Below are positions 39,309 through 48,419 of a stretch of DNA of 64,000 nucleotides, in pieces. A program made the position numbers and the translations under genes. The notes below the pieces were generated by a model. The model was given only the letters and a program-made list of their open reading frames with translations, made no database searches and was not told where the DNA came from. This DNA is from Vulcanococcus sp. Clear-D1 (GTDB lineage: Bacteria > Cyanobacteriota > Cyanobacteriia > PCC-6307 > Cyanobiaceae), in assembly GCF_014654725.1 (NCBI RefSeq), contig NZ_JACVZV010000036.1, positions 1 through 64,000 on the forward strand, given 5' to 3'. Every line of letters begins with the position of its first letter. Within the stretch, counting starts at the first letter, position 1.

Positions 39309-39760
39309 TGGCGGGCTTTGGCAGCACAGGCCCAGACCCGCAGCAGCCTTGCCCCTGCGGTGGCAGCAGTGTGGGCGCCAGTTATGGCCGTTGCTGCCGC
39401 CCGCTGCACCGGCAGGAACAAGCTGTCGCCACGGCTGAGCAGCTGATGCGCTCGCGCTACAGCGCCTTTGCCCTCGCCCAGATTGATCATCTGCTGCGCA
39501 CACAACCCTCCGAGCAACCCGTGCAGGCCCGGCGCCGTTCGCTGGAGGCCAGCTGCCGGAAGCTACGTTGGCGTGGTCTGGAGATCGTGGCCACAGAAGC
39601 CGGCGGCCCTGACGATCTGGAGGGCACCGTGACCTTCATCGCGCACTACAGCGCTGGTGCGGAGCGGGGGACCCTGCGGGAGTGCTCCCGCTTTGCCCGC
39701 GAGGGTGGCAGGCCCGATGGGGCTTGGCTCTACCTCGAGGCGCTCGAGCTCAGCGGTTGA
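39308..39760 (+). CDS. ychJ: YchJ-family protein with SEC-C zinc motif
   Basis: The 150-residue protein has an N-terminal SEC-C-type zinc site (CPCGGSSVGASYGRCC) followed by the NTF2-like YchJ domain (AEQLMRSRYSAFALAQIDHL, TVTFIAHYSAG, ECSRFARE...WLYLEAL). The function of YchJ is not established. The ATG shares a base with the previous stop (TGATG). Its last 11 bases overlap the convergent 100-residue gene. Confidence 0.88.
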   Translation: MAGFGSTGPDPQQPCPCGGSSVGASYGRCCRPLHRQEQAVATAEQLMRSRYSAFALAQIDHLLRTQPSEQPVQARRRSLEASCRKLRWRGLEIVATEAGGPDDLEGTVTFIAHYSAGAERGTLRECSRFAREGGRPDGAWLYLEALELSG

Positions 39761-40052
39761 GCCCGGTGCAGATCCGATCGAGCACCGAGGCGCAGCGGGT
39801 GCTCGATCGGGCCATGCATTCACCGCTCAGGGTTTCAAGCCAGAGCTCTCCGGTGCTGGCGATGTCGCTCCAGTCGGCCCACACCCGCACGTAATCGTTC
39901 ACGCGGCGGCCGGAGCAGGGCCGCTCGAACGCCATCAGGGTGCGCTGGTCGGGTTGCTCCACCTCAAGGCCGAGCTGCTCCAGCAGGGGGCGCAGCAGCT
40001 CTCCCGGGGAGCGGGAGCCGTGGAAGGGAACGAGGGCGCGGCAGTAGGCCAT
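39750..40052 (-). CDS. Conserved hypothetical protein (100 aa)
   Basis: The frame MAYCRALVPFHGSRSPGELL, then RPLLEQLGLEVEQPDQRTLM and VRVWADWSDIASTGELWLET, has alternating strands and helices and normal codon use for the region. Three cysteines lie in the C-terminal 40 residues. I recall similar picocyanobacterial proteins without an assigned role. It starts 85 bases after the ald stop and converges with ychJ. Confidence 0.65.
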   Translation of the reverse strand: MAYCRALVPFHGSRSPGELLRPLLEQLGLEVEQPDQRTLMAFERPCSGRRVNDYVRVWADWSDIASTGELWLETLSGECMARSSTRCASVLDRICTGLNR

Positions 40053-40137
40053 GGCGTGGGACGGGCCGTGCCTTCAACGTATGGATGGCGCGGTGCAGGG
40101 TTCACCGCCTGCTCAGATTGTTTTCCACTCCGGCGCT

Positions 40138-41271
40138 TCAGCTCAGGCAGGCCATCGGATGCCGCGTGGGCAGCCCCAGGGCCTTGGCCACGCCGGGATG
40201 GCAGAGCGATCCCTCCACCGTGTTCAGCCCAGACACCAGCTCAGGCCGATCGGTGACGGCTTCCACCAGCCCGCGACCAGCCACGGCGGCGATGTAGGGG
40301 AGGGTGACACTCACCAGCGCTTCGGTGGACGTGAAGGGAACGGCCCCGGGCATGTTGCCCACGGCGTAGTGCTGCACCCCGTGAATGCGTACCACGGGAT
40401 CGGTGTGGGTGGTTTCGCGGCTGGTGGCGATGCAGCCGCCCTGATCGATCGCCACATCCACGATCACCGAGCCCGGTTGCATCTGCGCCACCAGGGCTTC
40501 CTCAACCAAGGTGGGAGCGCGATCGGCCGGCAGCAGCACCGCACCGATCAGGAGATCGGCGGAGGGCACGAGCCGCTCCAGCAGGCCGCGGCTACTCACC
40601 AGGCTCACCAGGCGGCCCTGCCGCTGGTTTTCCAGGCGCCGCAGCCGCTCGGGGGAGAGGTCGAGCAGGAACACCTCCGCATCCATGGCGGCGGCCAGCC
40701 GAGCGGCATTCCAACCCACACTGCCGGCACCAAGCACCACCACCCGGGCCGGCCGCACGCCGGTGCAGCCTCCGATCAAGACGCCCCGCCCGCCCTGGGG
40801 TTTCTCGAGCAGGCGCGCACCCACCTGGGCCGCGAGCCGGCCGGCGATCTCACTCATCGGCGCCAGCAGAGGCAGGCTGCCATCGGCCAGTTGCACCGTT
40901 TCGTAGGCGATGGCGGTGGTGCCTGACTGCAGCAAGGCTCGGCCCACCGCGGGGTAAGCCGCCAGGTGCAGATAAGTGAACAGCACCAGATCGGGCCGCA
41001 GGAAGACGAACTCTTCGGGCTGCGGTTCCTTCACCTTGACCACCAGATGGGCAGCCCAGGCCTCCGTTTGATCCACCACGGCGGCACCGGCGGCTTCAAA
41101 GGCTGCATCGCTGATGCCGGCTCCTTCGCCAGCGCCCTGTTCGATGCGCACCTGCAGCCCATGGCTCGCGAGCTCGCGCACCGCATCGGGCGTGAGCGCC
41201 ACCCGCCGTTCATCGGGCTTGATCTCCCGCGGCACGCCGATGCTGGCGATCGGGGCGATGGTGGCGGCCAT
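40138..41271 (-). CDS. ald: Alanine dehydrogenase
   Basis: The 377-residue enzyme interconverts alanine and pyruvate with NAD+. It has the N-terminal signature GVPREIKPDERRVALTPDAV, the catalytic Lys/His region VKVKEPQPEEF and YLHLAAYP, the NAD-binding motif RVVVLGAGSVGWNAARLAAA and a C-terminal PALDRTP-like region (GAVPFTSTEALVSVTLPYI). Length and motifs are complete. Confidence 0.93.
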   Translation of the reverse strand: MAATIAPIASIGVPREIKPDERRVALTPDAVRELASHGLQVRIEQGAGEGAGISDAAFEAAGAAVVDQTEAWAAHLVVKVKEPQPEEFVFLRPDLVLFTYLHLAAYPAVGRALLQSGTTAIAYETVQLADGSLPLLAPMSEIAGRLAAQVGARLLEKPQGGRGVLIGGCTGVRPARVVVLGAGSVGWNAARLAAAMDAEVFLLDLSPERLRRLENQRQGRLVSLVSSRGLLERLVPSADLLIGAVLLPADRAPTLVEEALVAQMQPGSVIVDVAIDQGGCIATSRETTHTDPVVRIHGVQHYAVGNMPGAVPFTSTEALVSVTLPYIAAVAGRGLVEAVTDRPELVSGLNTVEGSLCHPGVAKALGLPTRHPMACLS

Positions 41272-41298
41272 GGCGCGATCGCGGTGGCGGATCGCCCT

Positions 41299-43026
41299 TC
41301 AGCTTGGCGCCGCTGGCAGGGATTGACCACGGTTGATGGCCGCAGCGATCGGCATCCTCCAGCCGCTGCCAAAGGAGCGTTGGCTGAGTTTGAGCACTGG
41401 TGGTGCCTGGCGGCGTTTGAATTCTGCGCGGCGCAGCAAGCCCATCACCCGTTGGGCCAGCGCAGCATCGACGCCCCGGGCGATCAGATCTTCGGGGCTT
41501 TGATGCTCTTCCAGGAGTGCCTGCAGCAGCGGATCGAGCAGCGCGTAATCCGGCAGAGAATCGCTGTCGCGTTGGTCGGGACGCAGTTCGGCGCTGGGGG
41601 GTTTTTCTCGGATGGCGGCGCCCACCAGCTCGCCGGCGGCCGGCAGGCCGAGCTCAGCGCGGCAGTGGGCTGATGCTGTGGAATCGATCCAGGCGCAGAG
41701 CCGGAACACGCTGGTTTTGTAGAGGTCGCCAATGACGGCCAGCCCGCCGTTCATGTCGCCATAGAGCGTGCAATAGCCAACGGCCAGCTCGCTTTTATTG
41801 CCGGTGGAGAGCAGCAACTGCCCTTGCTGGTTGGCCACAGCCATGAGCAGGGTGCCGCGGATGCGCGATTGCAGGTTTTCGGCTGTTAATCCCGCGGGTT
41901 CAGCGCCGAGTGGCTGGGTGAGGGCCGCATCAAAACTCGCCATCAAGGGCGCGATCGGCACCGTGTGGGTGGCGATGCCCAGGCGATCGGCGAGGGCTAG
42001 GGAGTCTTGGATCGAGCCCTCCGAGCTCCAGGGTGAGGGCATCAGCAGCGCCTGCACGTTCTCTCGCCCCAGGGCCGCGGTCGCGATCACCGCCACCAGG
42101 GCTGAATCGATGCCGCCGCTCAGCCCCAGCAGCGCCTTGCTGAAACCGCACTTGCGGGCGTAGTCGCGCACCCCAAGCACCAGGGCGCGCAGCAGCAGCT
42201 CGTCGGTTGCGGGCAGGGCGGGATGGTGTTTCTGTGCGGGCGTGGCATCGCGGCTGTCCCAGAGGCCGAGATCAGCCTCGGCAAAGCTCAGCTGGCGCAG
42301 CACCTCGCCATCGGCGCTGGTGACGAAGCTGCCGCCGTCGAACACCAGTTCGTCGTTACCGCCCACTTGATTCACATACGCCACCGGGCACTGCAGCCGG
42401 CGGGCCGCGGCGGCGGCTAGCTCACGCCGCAGCTGTGCCTTCCCTGTGCCGAAGGGTGAGGCCGAGAGGTTGAGCAGCAGATCGGGTTGCAGTGCCTGCA
42501 GATCCGCCACGGGATCATCCCCGAGCAGCCGCTGCTGGTGGAGCTCTTCCTCCACCCACAAGTCTTCGCAGATGGTGATGCCGAGGCGCCAGAGGCGGCC
42601 ATGGCGTTCCAGCTCCACCAAGCAGGGCTGGTCGGCCGGACGGAAGTAGCGCCGCTCATCGAACACGTCGTAGCTGGGTAGCAGGCGCTTGCGGGCCACC
42701 ACCCGCCAGCTGCCGTGCTCCACCAGCGCGGCGGCGTTGAACAGATCGGGGATCTGCCGATCGGGCGTGGGCTCGCTCACTCCCAGCAGCAGGACCAGCC
42801 CCTGGGGAAGCTCGCCGGCAAGCCTGTTCAGAGCCTGCTGCTGCTGATGGCGGAGCGCCGGGCGCAGCAGCAGATCGCGAGGTGGGTAGCCCCAGAGCGC
42901 CAACTCCGGCGCCACCACTAGATCGGCGCCAGCTGTGGCGGCGCGGCGACAGGCCTGCAGCAGCTGCTCGCCATTGCCGGCCAAGTCGCCCACCAGCGGG
43001 TTGATCTGGGCGAGGGCGAGACGCAT
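41299..43026 (-). CDS. nadE: Glutamine-dependent NAD+ synthetase
   Basis: The 575-residue protein has an N-terminal nitrilase-type amidase domain (residues 1-270). Its Glu-Lys-Cys triad lies in VVAPELALWGYPP, the KRLLPSYDVFDERRYF region and ITICEDLW. The C-terminal NAD synthase domain has the pyrophosphatase loop LGLSGGIDSALVAVIA and STGNKSELAVGYCTLYGD. The start ATG at 43026 overlaps the nadD stop by one base (TGATG), so two steps of NAD synthesis are coupled. Confidence 0.95.
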   Translation of the reverse strand: MRLALAQINPLVGDLAGNGEQLLQACRRAATAGADLVVAPELALWGYPPRDLLLRPALRHQQQQALNRLAGELPQGLVLLLGVSEPTPDRQIPDLFNAAALVEHGSWRVVARKRLLPSYDVFDERRYFRPADQPCLVELERHGRLWRLGITICEDLWVEEELHQQRLLGDDPVADLQALQPDLLLNLSASPFGTGKAQLRRELAAAAARRLQCPVAYVNQVGGNDELVFDGGSFVTSADGEVLRQLSFAEADLGLWDSRDATPAQKHHPALPATDELLLRALVLGVRDYARKCGFSKALLGLSGGIDSALVAVIATAALGRENVQALLMPSPWSSEGSIQDSLALADRLGIATHTVPIAPLMASFDAALTQPLGAEPAGLTAENLQSRIRGTLLMAVANQQGQLLLSTGNKSELAVGYCTLYGDMNGGLAVIGDLYKTSVFRLCAWIDSTASAHCRAELGLPAAGELVGAAIREKPPSAELRPDQRDSDSLPDYALLDPLLQALLEEHQSPEDLIARGVDAALAQRVMGLLRRAEFKRRQAPPVLKLSQRSFGSGWRMPIAAAINRGQSLPAAPS

Positions 43027-43622
43027 CAGCGGAGGGAGCGGGAGGGCTGCTGCCCCAGGCCGTAGAGATTGTGACGAACCAGTTCCGCCCACAGTGCCGC
43101 CGGCACCTGCTCGGGGCTGGGATGCCGGCGGATCGAGGAGCTCGCGGTGGCTGGCACCGGCAGGTGCACCAGCTCTGGCTGCCCGCCCAGGTTGCGGATC
43201 GCCTCCAGTGCCGCCGGATACAGGGCGAATCCTTTCCTTGGAACCACCGCCAGACGGCAGCGCTGCAGCAGTTCAGCCGCTTTCCACCACGTCGGCACTT
43301 GCGCGACCAGATCCCCACCCACCACAAACACCAGAGAGTGGCCGGGCCAACGCTCAGCCGCTCGCTCCACGGTGATCAGGGCCCGCGGATTGCTCAGCTG
43401 CTGAACATGACGAATGCGGGGATTGCCGATCGCCTCCACCAAGGCAGCCAGCAGCCGGGCTCTGAGTCCCAGCGGGGCACCGTGCTGTTTGAACGGATTG
43501 TCGCTGGCCCAGGTGGCCACCTGGCCGTAGTGATCAGCCAGTCCCTCGAGCAGGGCGCGGTGGCCTTCGGTGGGGGGGTCGGCGCTGGTGCCGAGCAATG
43601 CCAGGCTGGGCAGCTCGCTCAT
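43026..43622 (-). CDS. nadD: Nicotinate-nucleotide adenylyltransferase
   Basis: The 198-residue protein begins MSELPSLALLGTSADPPTEG, where the usual GGTFDPxHxGH nucleotidyltransferase motif is diverged to GTSADPPTEGH. It has VFVVGGDLVAQVPTWW and the C-terminal ISSTxIR-like motif as ATASSSIRRH. It converts nicotinate mononucleotide to the dinucleotide before NadE amidation. The ATG at 43622 overlaps the upstream GTPase stop as ATGA. Confidence 0.88.
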   Translation of the reverse strand: MSELPSLALLGTSADPPTEGHRALLEGLADHYGQVATWASDNPFKQHGAPLGLRARLLAALVEAIGNPRIRHVQQLSNPRALITVERAAERWPGHSLVFVVGGDLVAQVPTWWKAAELLQRCRLAVVPRKGFALYPAALEAIRNLGGQPELVHLPVPATASSSIRRHPSPEQVPAALWAELVRHNLYGLGQQPSRSLR

Positions 43623-44977
43623 GGCAGCAGCGGCAGTAGGGCTGCCGCTTGGTTGCTTCGGTCGTGCCACTGCTGCAGCCAGGCCCTGGCCTGAGGGTCT
43701 TGGCGGGCCAGTCTCCGCAGCAAGGATGCCGGCCGCAGCCTCCCCCGTTCGGCGCTGCGCAGCAGTTCGGCGGCCGCCAGCCGGCCGGTGAGCCGGGTGG
43801 TGTGCACCGCCAGTGCTGCTTGGGCCAAGGCCACCGGCGCCGCCGGCGCCAGGCTGAGGCCGCCGCTCAGGGGAGCCGCCAGCAGCAGCACCTGGCGCAG
43901 GCCCCCTAGTAGCAGCTGGATGCCCAGTTGGGTGCCTCCCAGGAGTGCGTTCTGGGCTGACAGCCGCGTGAGCAGGGCGCGGGCGCCGCCGCCCCCCAGC
44001 TCCAGGCCGTAGAGCTCACAGAGCTGCACCACCAGGGCGGTGTCGAGGGCAATGCCGCCGGCGAGATCCAGCAGCAGCAAAGGGTTGGCCGCCACGCCGG
44101 TGGCTTTGAGGGCGGCGTAGCGGCCGATCAGCGCCTGGGCGCTCTCCTTGCCGCGGCGCAAGCGCCATTGGTGCAAGCGCTGGGCGAAGCGATCAGCCGC
44201 TCGTAGGCCGTTGAGGCCCAGCAGCAGCGCACCGTGCTGGCTGAGCAGCTCGAGCAGAGCCCATCGCAGGGGTGCCACCTGGGGCGGCATCGGTTCGCTG
44301 CGCACACGGCCATCGGCCAACACCACCGCTTGCCGCGGCGCCGAGGCCACCGCCAACAGCTCCAGATCGCGGTGAGCCGGAGGCAAGCGCCGGCGGATGC
44401 TGCTGATCAAGGCCTCGCGCTCGCTCTCCGGCCAGCAATCGATGCGGTTGAGCGCCAGCAGCACTGGTTTGCCGGCGGCCAGCAGTTGCTCCAGGGCTTC
44501 GGCTTCCGGGGTGGTGAGGTCGCTGTCGAGCACCAGCAGCACCAGGTCGGCCCCTACGGCCACCCGTGCCGCCAGCCGCTGCCGCGCTTTGGCGGCAATC
44601 TCATCGATGCCGGGGGTATCCACCAAGTCCACGCCGGTGAGCCCGGGGATGCGCACGCTCCAGGGGCGCCGCTGTTGGCTGCGGGTGCAGCCATGGGCCA
44701 CATCGGTGGCGAAGGCCTCCTCCTCCAGCAGCGCATTGAGCAGGCTGGATTTACCCACCCCCACCCGGCCGAACACGGCGACCCGCAGGCGCCGCTGTTT
44801 CAAAGCCAGCAGTTGTTGATCCAGGGCCTGTAGTTCCGGTCCAAGGGCGCTGCGCTCCCGGTCGCTCAGTCGCAGCCCGCTGCGCCACTCGCCCAGGAGC
44901 AGCTCGCAGCGCTCGGCGGTGGAGGGAGAACGCAAGGGCGGTGGCGGGAACGCCATGCATTGAAGCGGTTGTGCCAT
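43619..44977 (-). CDS. GTP-binding protein with Era-like G domain and hydrophobic C-terminus (DUF697-like)
   Basis: The 452-residue protein has a complete G domain at about 55-215: P-loop FGRVGVGKSSLLNAL, G2 threonine in HGCTRSQQ, G3 VDTPGID, G4 NRID. The C-terminal half has hydrophobic segments (NPLLLLDLAGGIALDTALVV, LLLGGLRQVLLLAAPLSGG), as in DUF697 membrane-associated GTPases. It is first in an operon with nadD and nadE by stop/start overlaps, but no functional link to NAD synthesis is known to me. Confidence 0.82.
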   Translation of the reverse strand: MAQPLQCMAFPPPPLRSPSTAERCELLLGEWRSGLRLSDRERSALGPELQALDQQLLALKQRRLRVAVFGRVGVGKSSLLNALLEEEAFATDVAHGCTRSQQRRPWSVRIPGLTGVDLVDTPGIDEIAAKARQRLAARVAVGADLVLLVLDSDLTTPEAEALEQLLAAGKPVLLALNRIDCWPESEREALISSIRRRLPPAHRDLELLAVASAPRQAVVLADGRVRSEPMPPQVAPLRWALLELLSQHGALLLGLNGLRAADRFAQRLHQWRLRRGKESAQALIGRYAALKATGVAANPLLLLDLAGGIALDTALVVQLCELYGLELGGGGARALLTRLSAQNALLGGTQLGIQLLLGGLRQVLLLAAPLSGGLSLAPAAPVALAQAALAVHTTRLTGRLAAAELLRSAERGRLRPASLLRRLARQDPQARAWLQQWHDRSNQAAALLPLLP

Positions 44978-45003
44978 CGTCGCGCTCAGCCCCGCTCGCT
45001 TCC

Positions 45004-46326
45004 ATGCTGATCAGCCCAGCCGTGTACGCCGAGCGCCGCGCCCGTTTCTTTCAGGCCCTGGGCGGAGCCGCTGCAGTGATCCCTGCGGCCCCGTTGGTGA
45101 CGCATCACGCCGATTGCGAGTGGCCGTTCCGCCAGAACAGCGATTTTTGGTATCTCACTGGCTTCGATGAGCCTGATGCGGTGGCCTTATTCCTGCCGCA
45201 CAGGCCGGAGGGGGAGCGCTATGTGCTGTTCGTGAACCCCAAAGAACCCAGTGCCGAGGTGTGGAACGGCTTCCGCTGGGGCTGTGAGGGAGCGGTGGAG
45301 CAGTTCGGTGCCGACCTGGCCCATCCCCGCAGCGAGCTGGCCCAGCGCCTACCGGAGTATCTGAGTGGAGCCGAGGGCATTGCGTTCCGCGTGGGCAAGC
45401 ATCCGGCGGTGGAGCCGCTGGTGCTGCAGGCCTGGGCCGGGCAGCTGGATCGTGCCCCCCGCAGCGGTGCTGCCGCCCTCGGGCTCGTGGCCCCCTGCCC
45501 GCTGCTGCATGGGCTGCGGCTGCGCAAGAGCCCCGAGGAGCTCGATCGCATGCGCGAGGCGGCTCGCATCTCGGCGGAGGCCCATGAGCTGGCGCGCCAG
45601 GTGGTGCGGCCGGGGCTGAACGAGCGCCAGGTGCAGGCGGTGATCGAGCAGCACTTCCTGGAGCAGGGCGCCCGCGGCGCGGCCTACAACTCGATCGTTG
45701 CCGGCGGCGATAACGCTTGCGTGCTGCACTACACCGCCAACAACTCCGAGCTGCGCGACGGCGATCTGCTCCTGATCGATGCCGGTTGCTCCCTGAACGA
45801 CTACTACAACGGAGACATCACCCGCACCTTCCCGATCAACGGCCGCTTCAGCGGAGAACAGCGGGCTCTCTATGAGCTGGTGCTCGCGGCCCAGGAGGCG
45901 GCTGTGGCCGCTGTTGCACCTGGGCAAACCGCAGAAGCTGTGCACGACACGGCTGTGCGAGTGCTGGTTGAGGGCCTTGTCGATCTGGGCCTTCTGGCCG
46001 GTGAGATCGACGGAATCATTGAGCGGGGAGCCTTCCGCCACCTCTACATGCACCGCACCGGCCACTGGGTCGGACTCGACGTGCACGACGTGGGCGCCTA
46101 CCGCCTAGGTGAGCACCACGTGGCGCTGGAGCCGGGGATGGTGCTCACCGTGGAGCCCGGCCTGTATGTGAGCGATCGCCTGCCGGTGCCGGAAGGGCAA
46201 CCCGCCATCGAAGATCGCTGGAAGGGCATCGGCATCCGCATCGAAGACGACGTGGCAGTGACCGATCACGGCCACGAGAACCTCACGGCTTCGGCGCTGA
46301 AGGCACCGGCGGCGATGGAGCGCTGA
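45004..46326 (+). CDS. pepP: Xaa-Pro aminopeptidase P
   Basis: The 440-residue enzyme has the N-terminal AMP domain (ADCEWPFRQNSDFWYLTGFD) and the pita-bread metallopeptidase fold. Its metal ligands lie in LLIDAGCSLNDYYNGDITRT, HRTGHWVGLDVHDVG, the LEPGMVLTVEPGLYV segment and GIRIEDDVAV. It removes N-terminal residues preceding proline. The ATG at 45004 was chosen; the open frame extends upstream without homology. It is divergent from the GTPase gene. Confidence 0.94.
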   Translation: MLISPAVYAERRARFFQALGGAAAVIPAAPLVTHHADCEWPFRQNSDFWYLTGFDEPDAVALFLPHRPEGERYVLFVNPKEPSAEVWNGFRWGCEGAVEQFGADLAHPRSELAQRLPEYLSGAEGIAFRVGKHPAVEPLVLQAWAGQLDRAPRSGAAALGLVAPCPLLHGLRLRKSPEELDRMREAARISAEAHELARQVVRPGLNERQVQAVIEQHFLEQGARGAAYNSIVAGGDNACVLHYTANNSELRDGDLLLIDAGCSLNDYYNGDITRTFPINGRFSGEQRALYELVLAAQEAAVAAVAPGQTAEAVHDTAVRVLVEGLVDLGLLAGEIDGIIERGAFRHLYMHRTGHWVGLDVHDVGAYRLGEHHVALEPGMVLTVEPGLYVSDRLPVPEGQPAIEDRWKGIGIRIEDDVAVTDHGHENLTASALKAPAAMER

Positions 46327-46332
46327 GAGGGC

Positions 46333-46743
46333 TCACGGCAGCGCTTCCGCCCAGCTGCGGATCACCCGCAGCCCAGCGATCTGCTCAAAGTGCTGGTCGA
46401 AGCTGAACAGCAGTGCGCCATGCTCGAGGCAGCAGGCGGCGATCCAGATGTCGTTGGTGGGAATCGGCCTGCCTTGGCGACGCAGGTCGCGGTAGATCAG
46501 GGCATAGCTGTCAGCGGTGGCCAGGCCGTTGGCGCACACGCTCACCCGTGGTGAGGCCAGGAAGCGGTTGAGCTCTTCGCGGTTGCGTGCCTCCTGGGTG
46601 CCGCAGGCGAAGCCGGCGAGCAGCTCGCCCACCACGGTGCTGCTCAGCAGCAGCTGATCGGCATGGCGGATCACCTCTACACAGGCGGCGTCACCGCGTT
46701 TGAAGCCGGCGTAGGTGTTTGTGTCGAGGGCGATCGCTCGCAT
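46333..46743 (-). CDS. vapC: VapC-like PIN-domain toxin
   Basis: The 136-residue PIN domain has the acidic active-site residues in MRAIALDTNTYAGF, GELLAGFACG, NDIWIAACCLEHGALLF and SFDQHFEQIAGL. Such toxins are RNases, usually cleaving tRNA or rRNA. The gene lies three bases after the antitoxin-like gene. The stop is six bases from the convergent pepP stop. Confidence 0.87.
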   Translation of the reverse strand: MRAIALDTNTYAGFKRGDAACVEVIRHADQLLLSSTVVGELLAGFACGTQEARNREELNRFLASPRVSVCANGLATADSYALIYRDLRRQGRPIPTNDIWIAACCLEHGALLFSFDQHFEQIAGLRVIRSWAEALP

Positions 46744-46746
46744 CCT

Positions 46747-46992
46747 TCACTCCCACAGCTCAGGGTCCACCTGCTCCAGGGGGGCGATGGCTGCGTTGAA
46801 GGCATCGGCCTCGTTTTGGCTCCAGGTGCCCGCGAGGGCATCAAGGTCGTCATGGGTTCCTGCGGCGTTGTCACCGCTGCCCGTGAGGCGCTGGAGAGCC
46901 AGCTTGTTCAAGCTGATGCCCTGGCGCTGGGCTTCGTTCTTGAGATCCTCGAGTTGTTGGGCTTCTAGGCCTCGCACGCTGATGGCTGCCAC
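46747..46992 (-). CDS. vapB: VapB/FitA-like antitoxin
   Basis: The 81-residue protein has a short ribbon-helix-helix-like N-terminus (ISVRGLEAQQLEDLKNEAQR, QGISLNKLALQRL). Its C-terminal tail (LDALAGTWSQNEADAFNAAI) resembles the toxin-wrapping LDxLAGTWS segment of PIN antitoxins. GTG start at 46992. Antitoxins of this type bind their own promoter, so the pair is probably autoregulated. Confidence 0.82.
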   Translation of the reverse strand: MAAISVRGLEAQQLEDLKNEAQRQGISLNKLALQRLTGSGDNAAGTHDDLDALAGTWSQNEADAFNAAIAPLEQVDPELWE

Positions 46993-47032
46993 GGAACGCA
47001 GGCAGAGAGTGCCATCAAGCTAGCGATAGTTG

Positions 47033-47821
47033 CTAGCAGTGATCCGTGCCTGCTAGCGCTTGCTCCAAACCCGCCAGCACCGCCGCGGTGCTGGGAATCA
47101 CGGAATCGGCACCGGCCTCCCACAGCTGGGCCTCATAGCGGCCGCGGCGCTCGCCGGCTTCGGGGCTGTGCAGGTGGGGCGGTGCCACCGCCAGGCTCAG
47201 GAAGCGCTGCTCGGGTTGCACTTGTCGGGCGCGCTGCACGGTGAGGACGTCGGCCACGGTGTCGCCGAGGTACGCCACAGGGGCCGCCGTGGCGCCCAGG
47301 GGGCCGACTAGGTCGCTGGCGAGGCGCAGAAAACCGGTTGGGTCCGGTTTGTCGGGGGCGTCTCCCATGGCGATCAGCGGCGGGCGGCTCAGCCCCAGGC
47401 GTTGCTCCAGCACGAACCGGGCGGAGGGCGGTTCGGCGCCGCTCACAAAGCCCCAGGACACGCCTGCTGCACTCAGTTCCTCAAAGAAGCTCCGATCCAC
47501 CAGCAGCGGCTCACTGCCAATGAAGCCCTGCCAGGCGCTTGGGTCGCCCTCAGGGTCGCCGCCGAAATAAAAGCCGTTGAACACGTCCACCAGCGCCTGA
47601 AACGCCGGCAGCTCCGCCAGGCCGCCCCGGCGCAGGAGCTCCAGGGAGGCCTCCCAGTCGTTGTTCCAGCAGCCCTCGGCCTTCAGCGCATCAATGGCGG
47701 AGGGCTCAGGCCGCACACCGCTGTAGTGCTGCACCGTTTCCACGATGGCCCGGCGGTAGCTGCCGCCCACATCCCGGATCACGCCGTCGATGTCGAACAG
47801 CAGGACAGCGCGGGGACTCAG
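47033..47821 (-). CDS. HAD-type hydrolase (TIGR01548-like), probable CTG start
   Basis: The catalytic motif I reads AVLLFDIDGVIRDVGGSYRR. The first ATG, GTG or TTG codon in frame is the GTG encoding the valine inside this motif, at 47782. Starting there would remove both catalytic aspartates. Upstream the frame stays open to a TAA just before 47876, and the only plausible initiator is a CTG at 47821 (LSPRAVLLF, 262 residues). Other motifs are intact: WGFVSGAEPPSARF, GDAPDKPDPTGFLRLA and VAYLGDTVADVLTVQRA. The pattern matches a cyanobacterial and plant HAD group. The substrate is unknown. Confidence 0.78.
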   Translation of the reverse strand: MSPRAVLLFDIDGVIRDVGGSYRRAIVETVQHYSGVRPEPSAIDALKAEGCWNNDWEASLELLRRGGLAELPAFQALVDVFNGFYFGGDPEGDPSAWQGFIGSEPLLVDRSFFEELSAAGVSWGFVSGAEPPSARFVLEQRLGLSRPPLIAMGDAPDKPDPTGFLRLASDLVGPLGATAAPVAYLGDTVADVLTVQRARQVQPEQRFLSLAVAPPHLHSPEAGERRGRYEAQLWEAGADSVIPSTAAVLAGLEQALAGTDHC

Positions 47822-47864
47822 GGGCTTGGCAACAGCGGCTGGTAGGTTAGTTGTTTGTGATTAA

Positions 47865-48347
<483 letters not shown>

Positions 48348-48373
48348 TCGCTGCGCACGACGCATTGGCAGCT

Positions 48374-48394
48374 GCCCCCGCAAGGGGGCTTTTT
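48374..48394 (+). terminator. Terminator of ycf65
   Basis: A six-base-pair G/C stem (GCCCCC / GGGGGC, loop GCAA) is followed by five T, 26 bases after the stop. Confidence 0.88.
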
Positions 48395-48419
48395 CATGCC
48401 TTAACCGCAAGGGCTCAGC

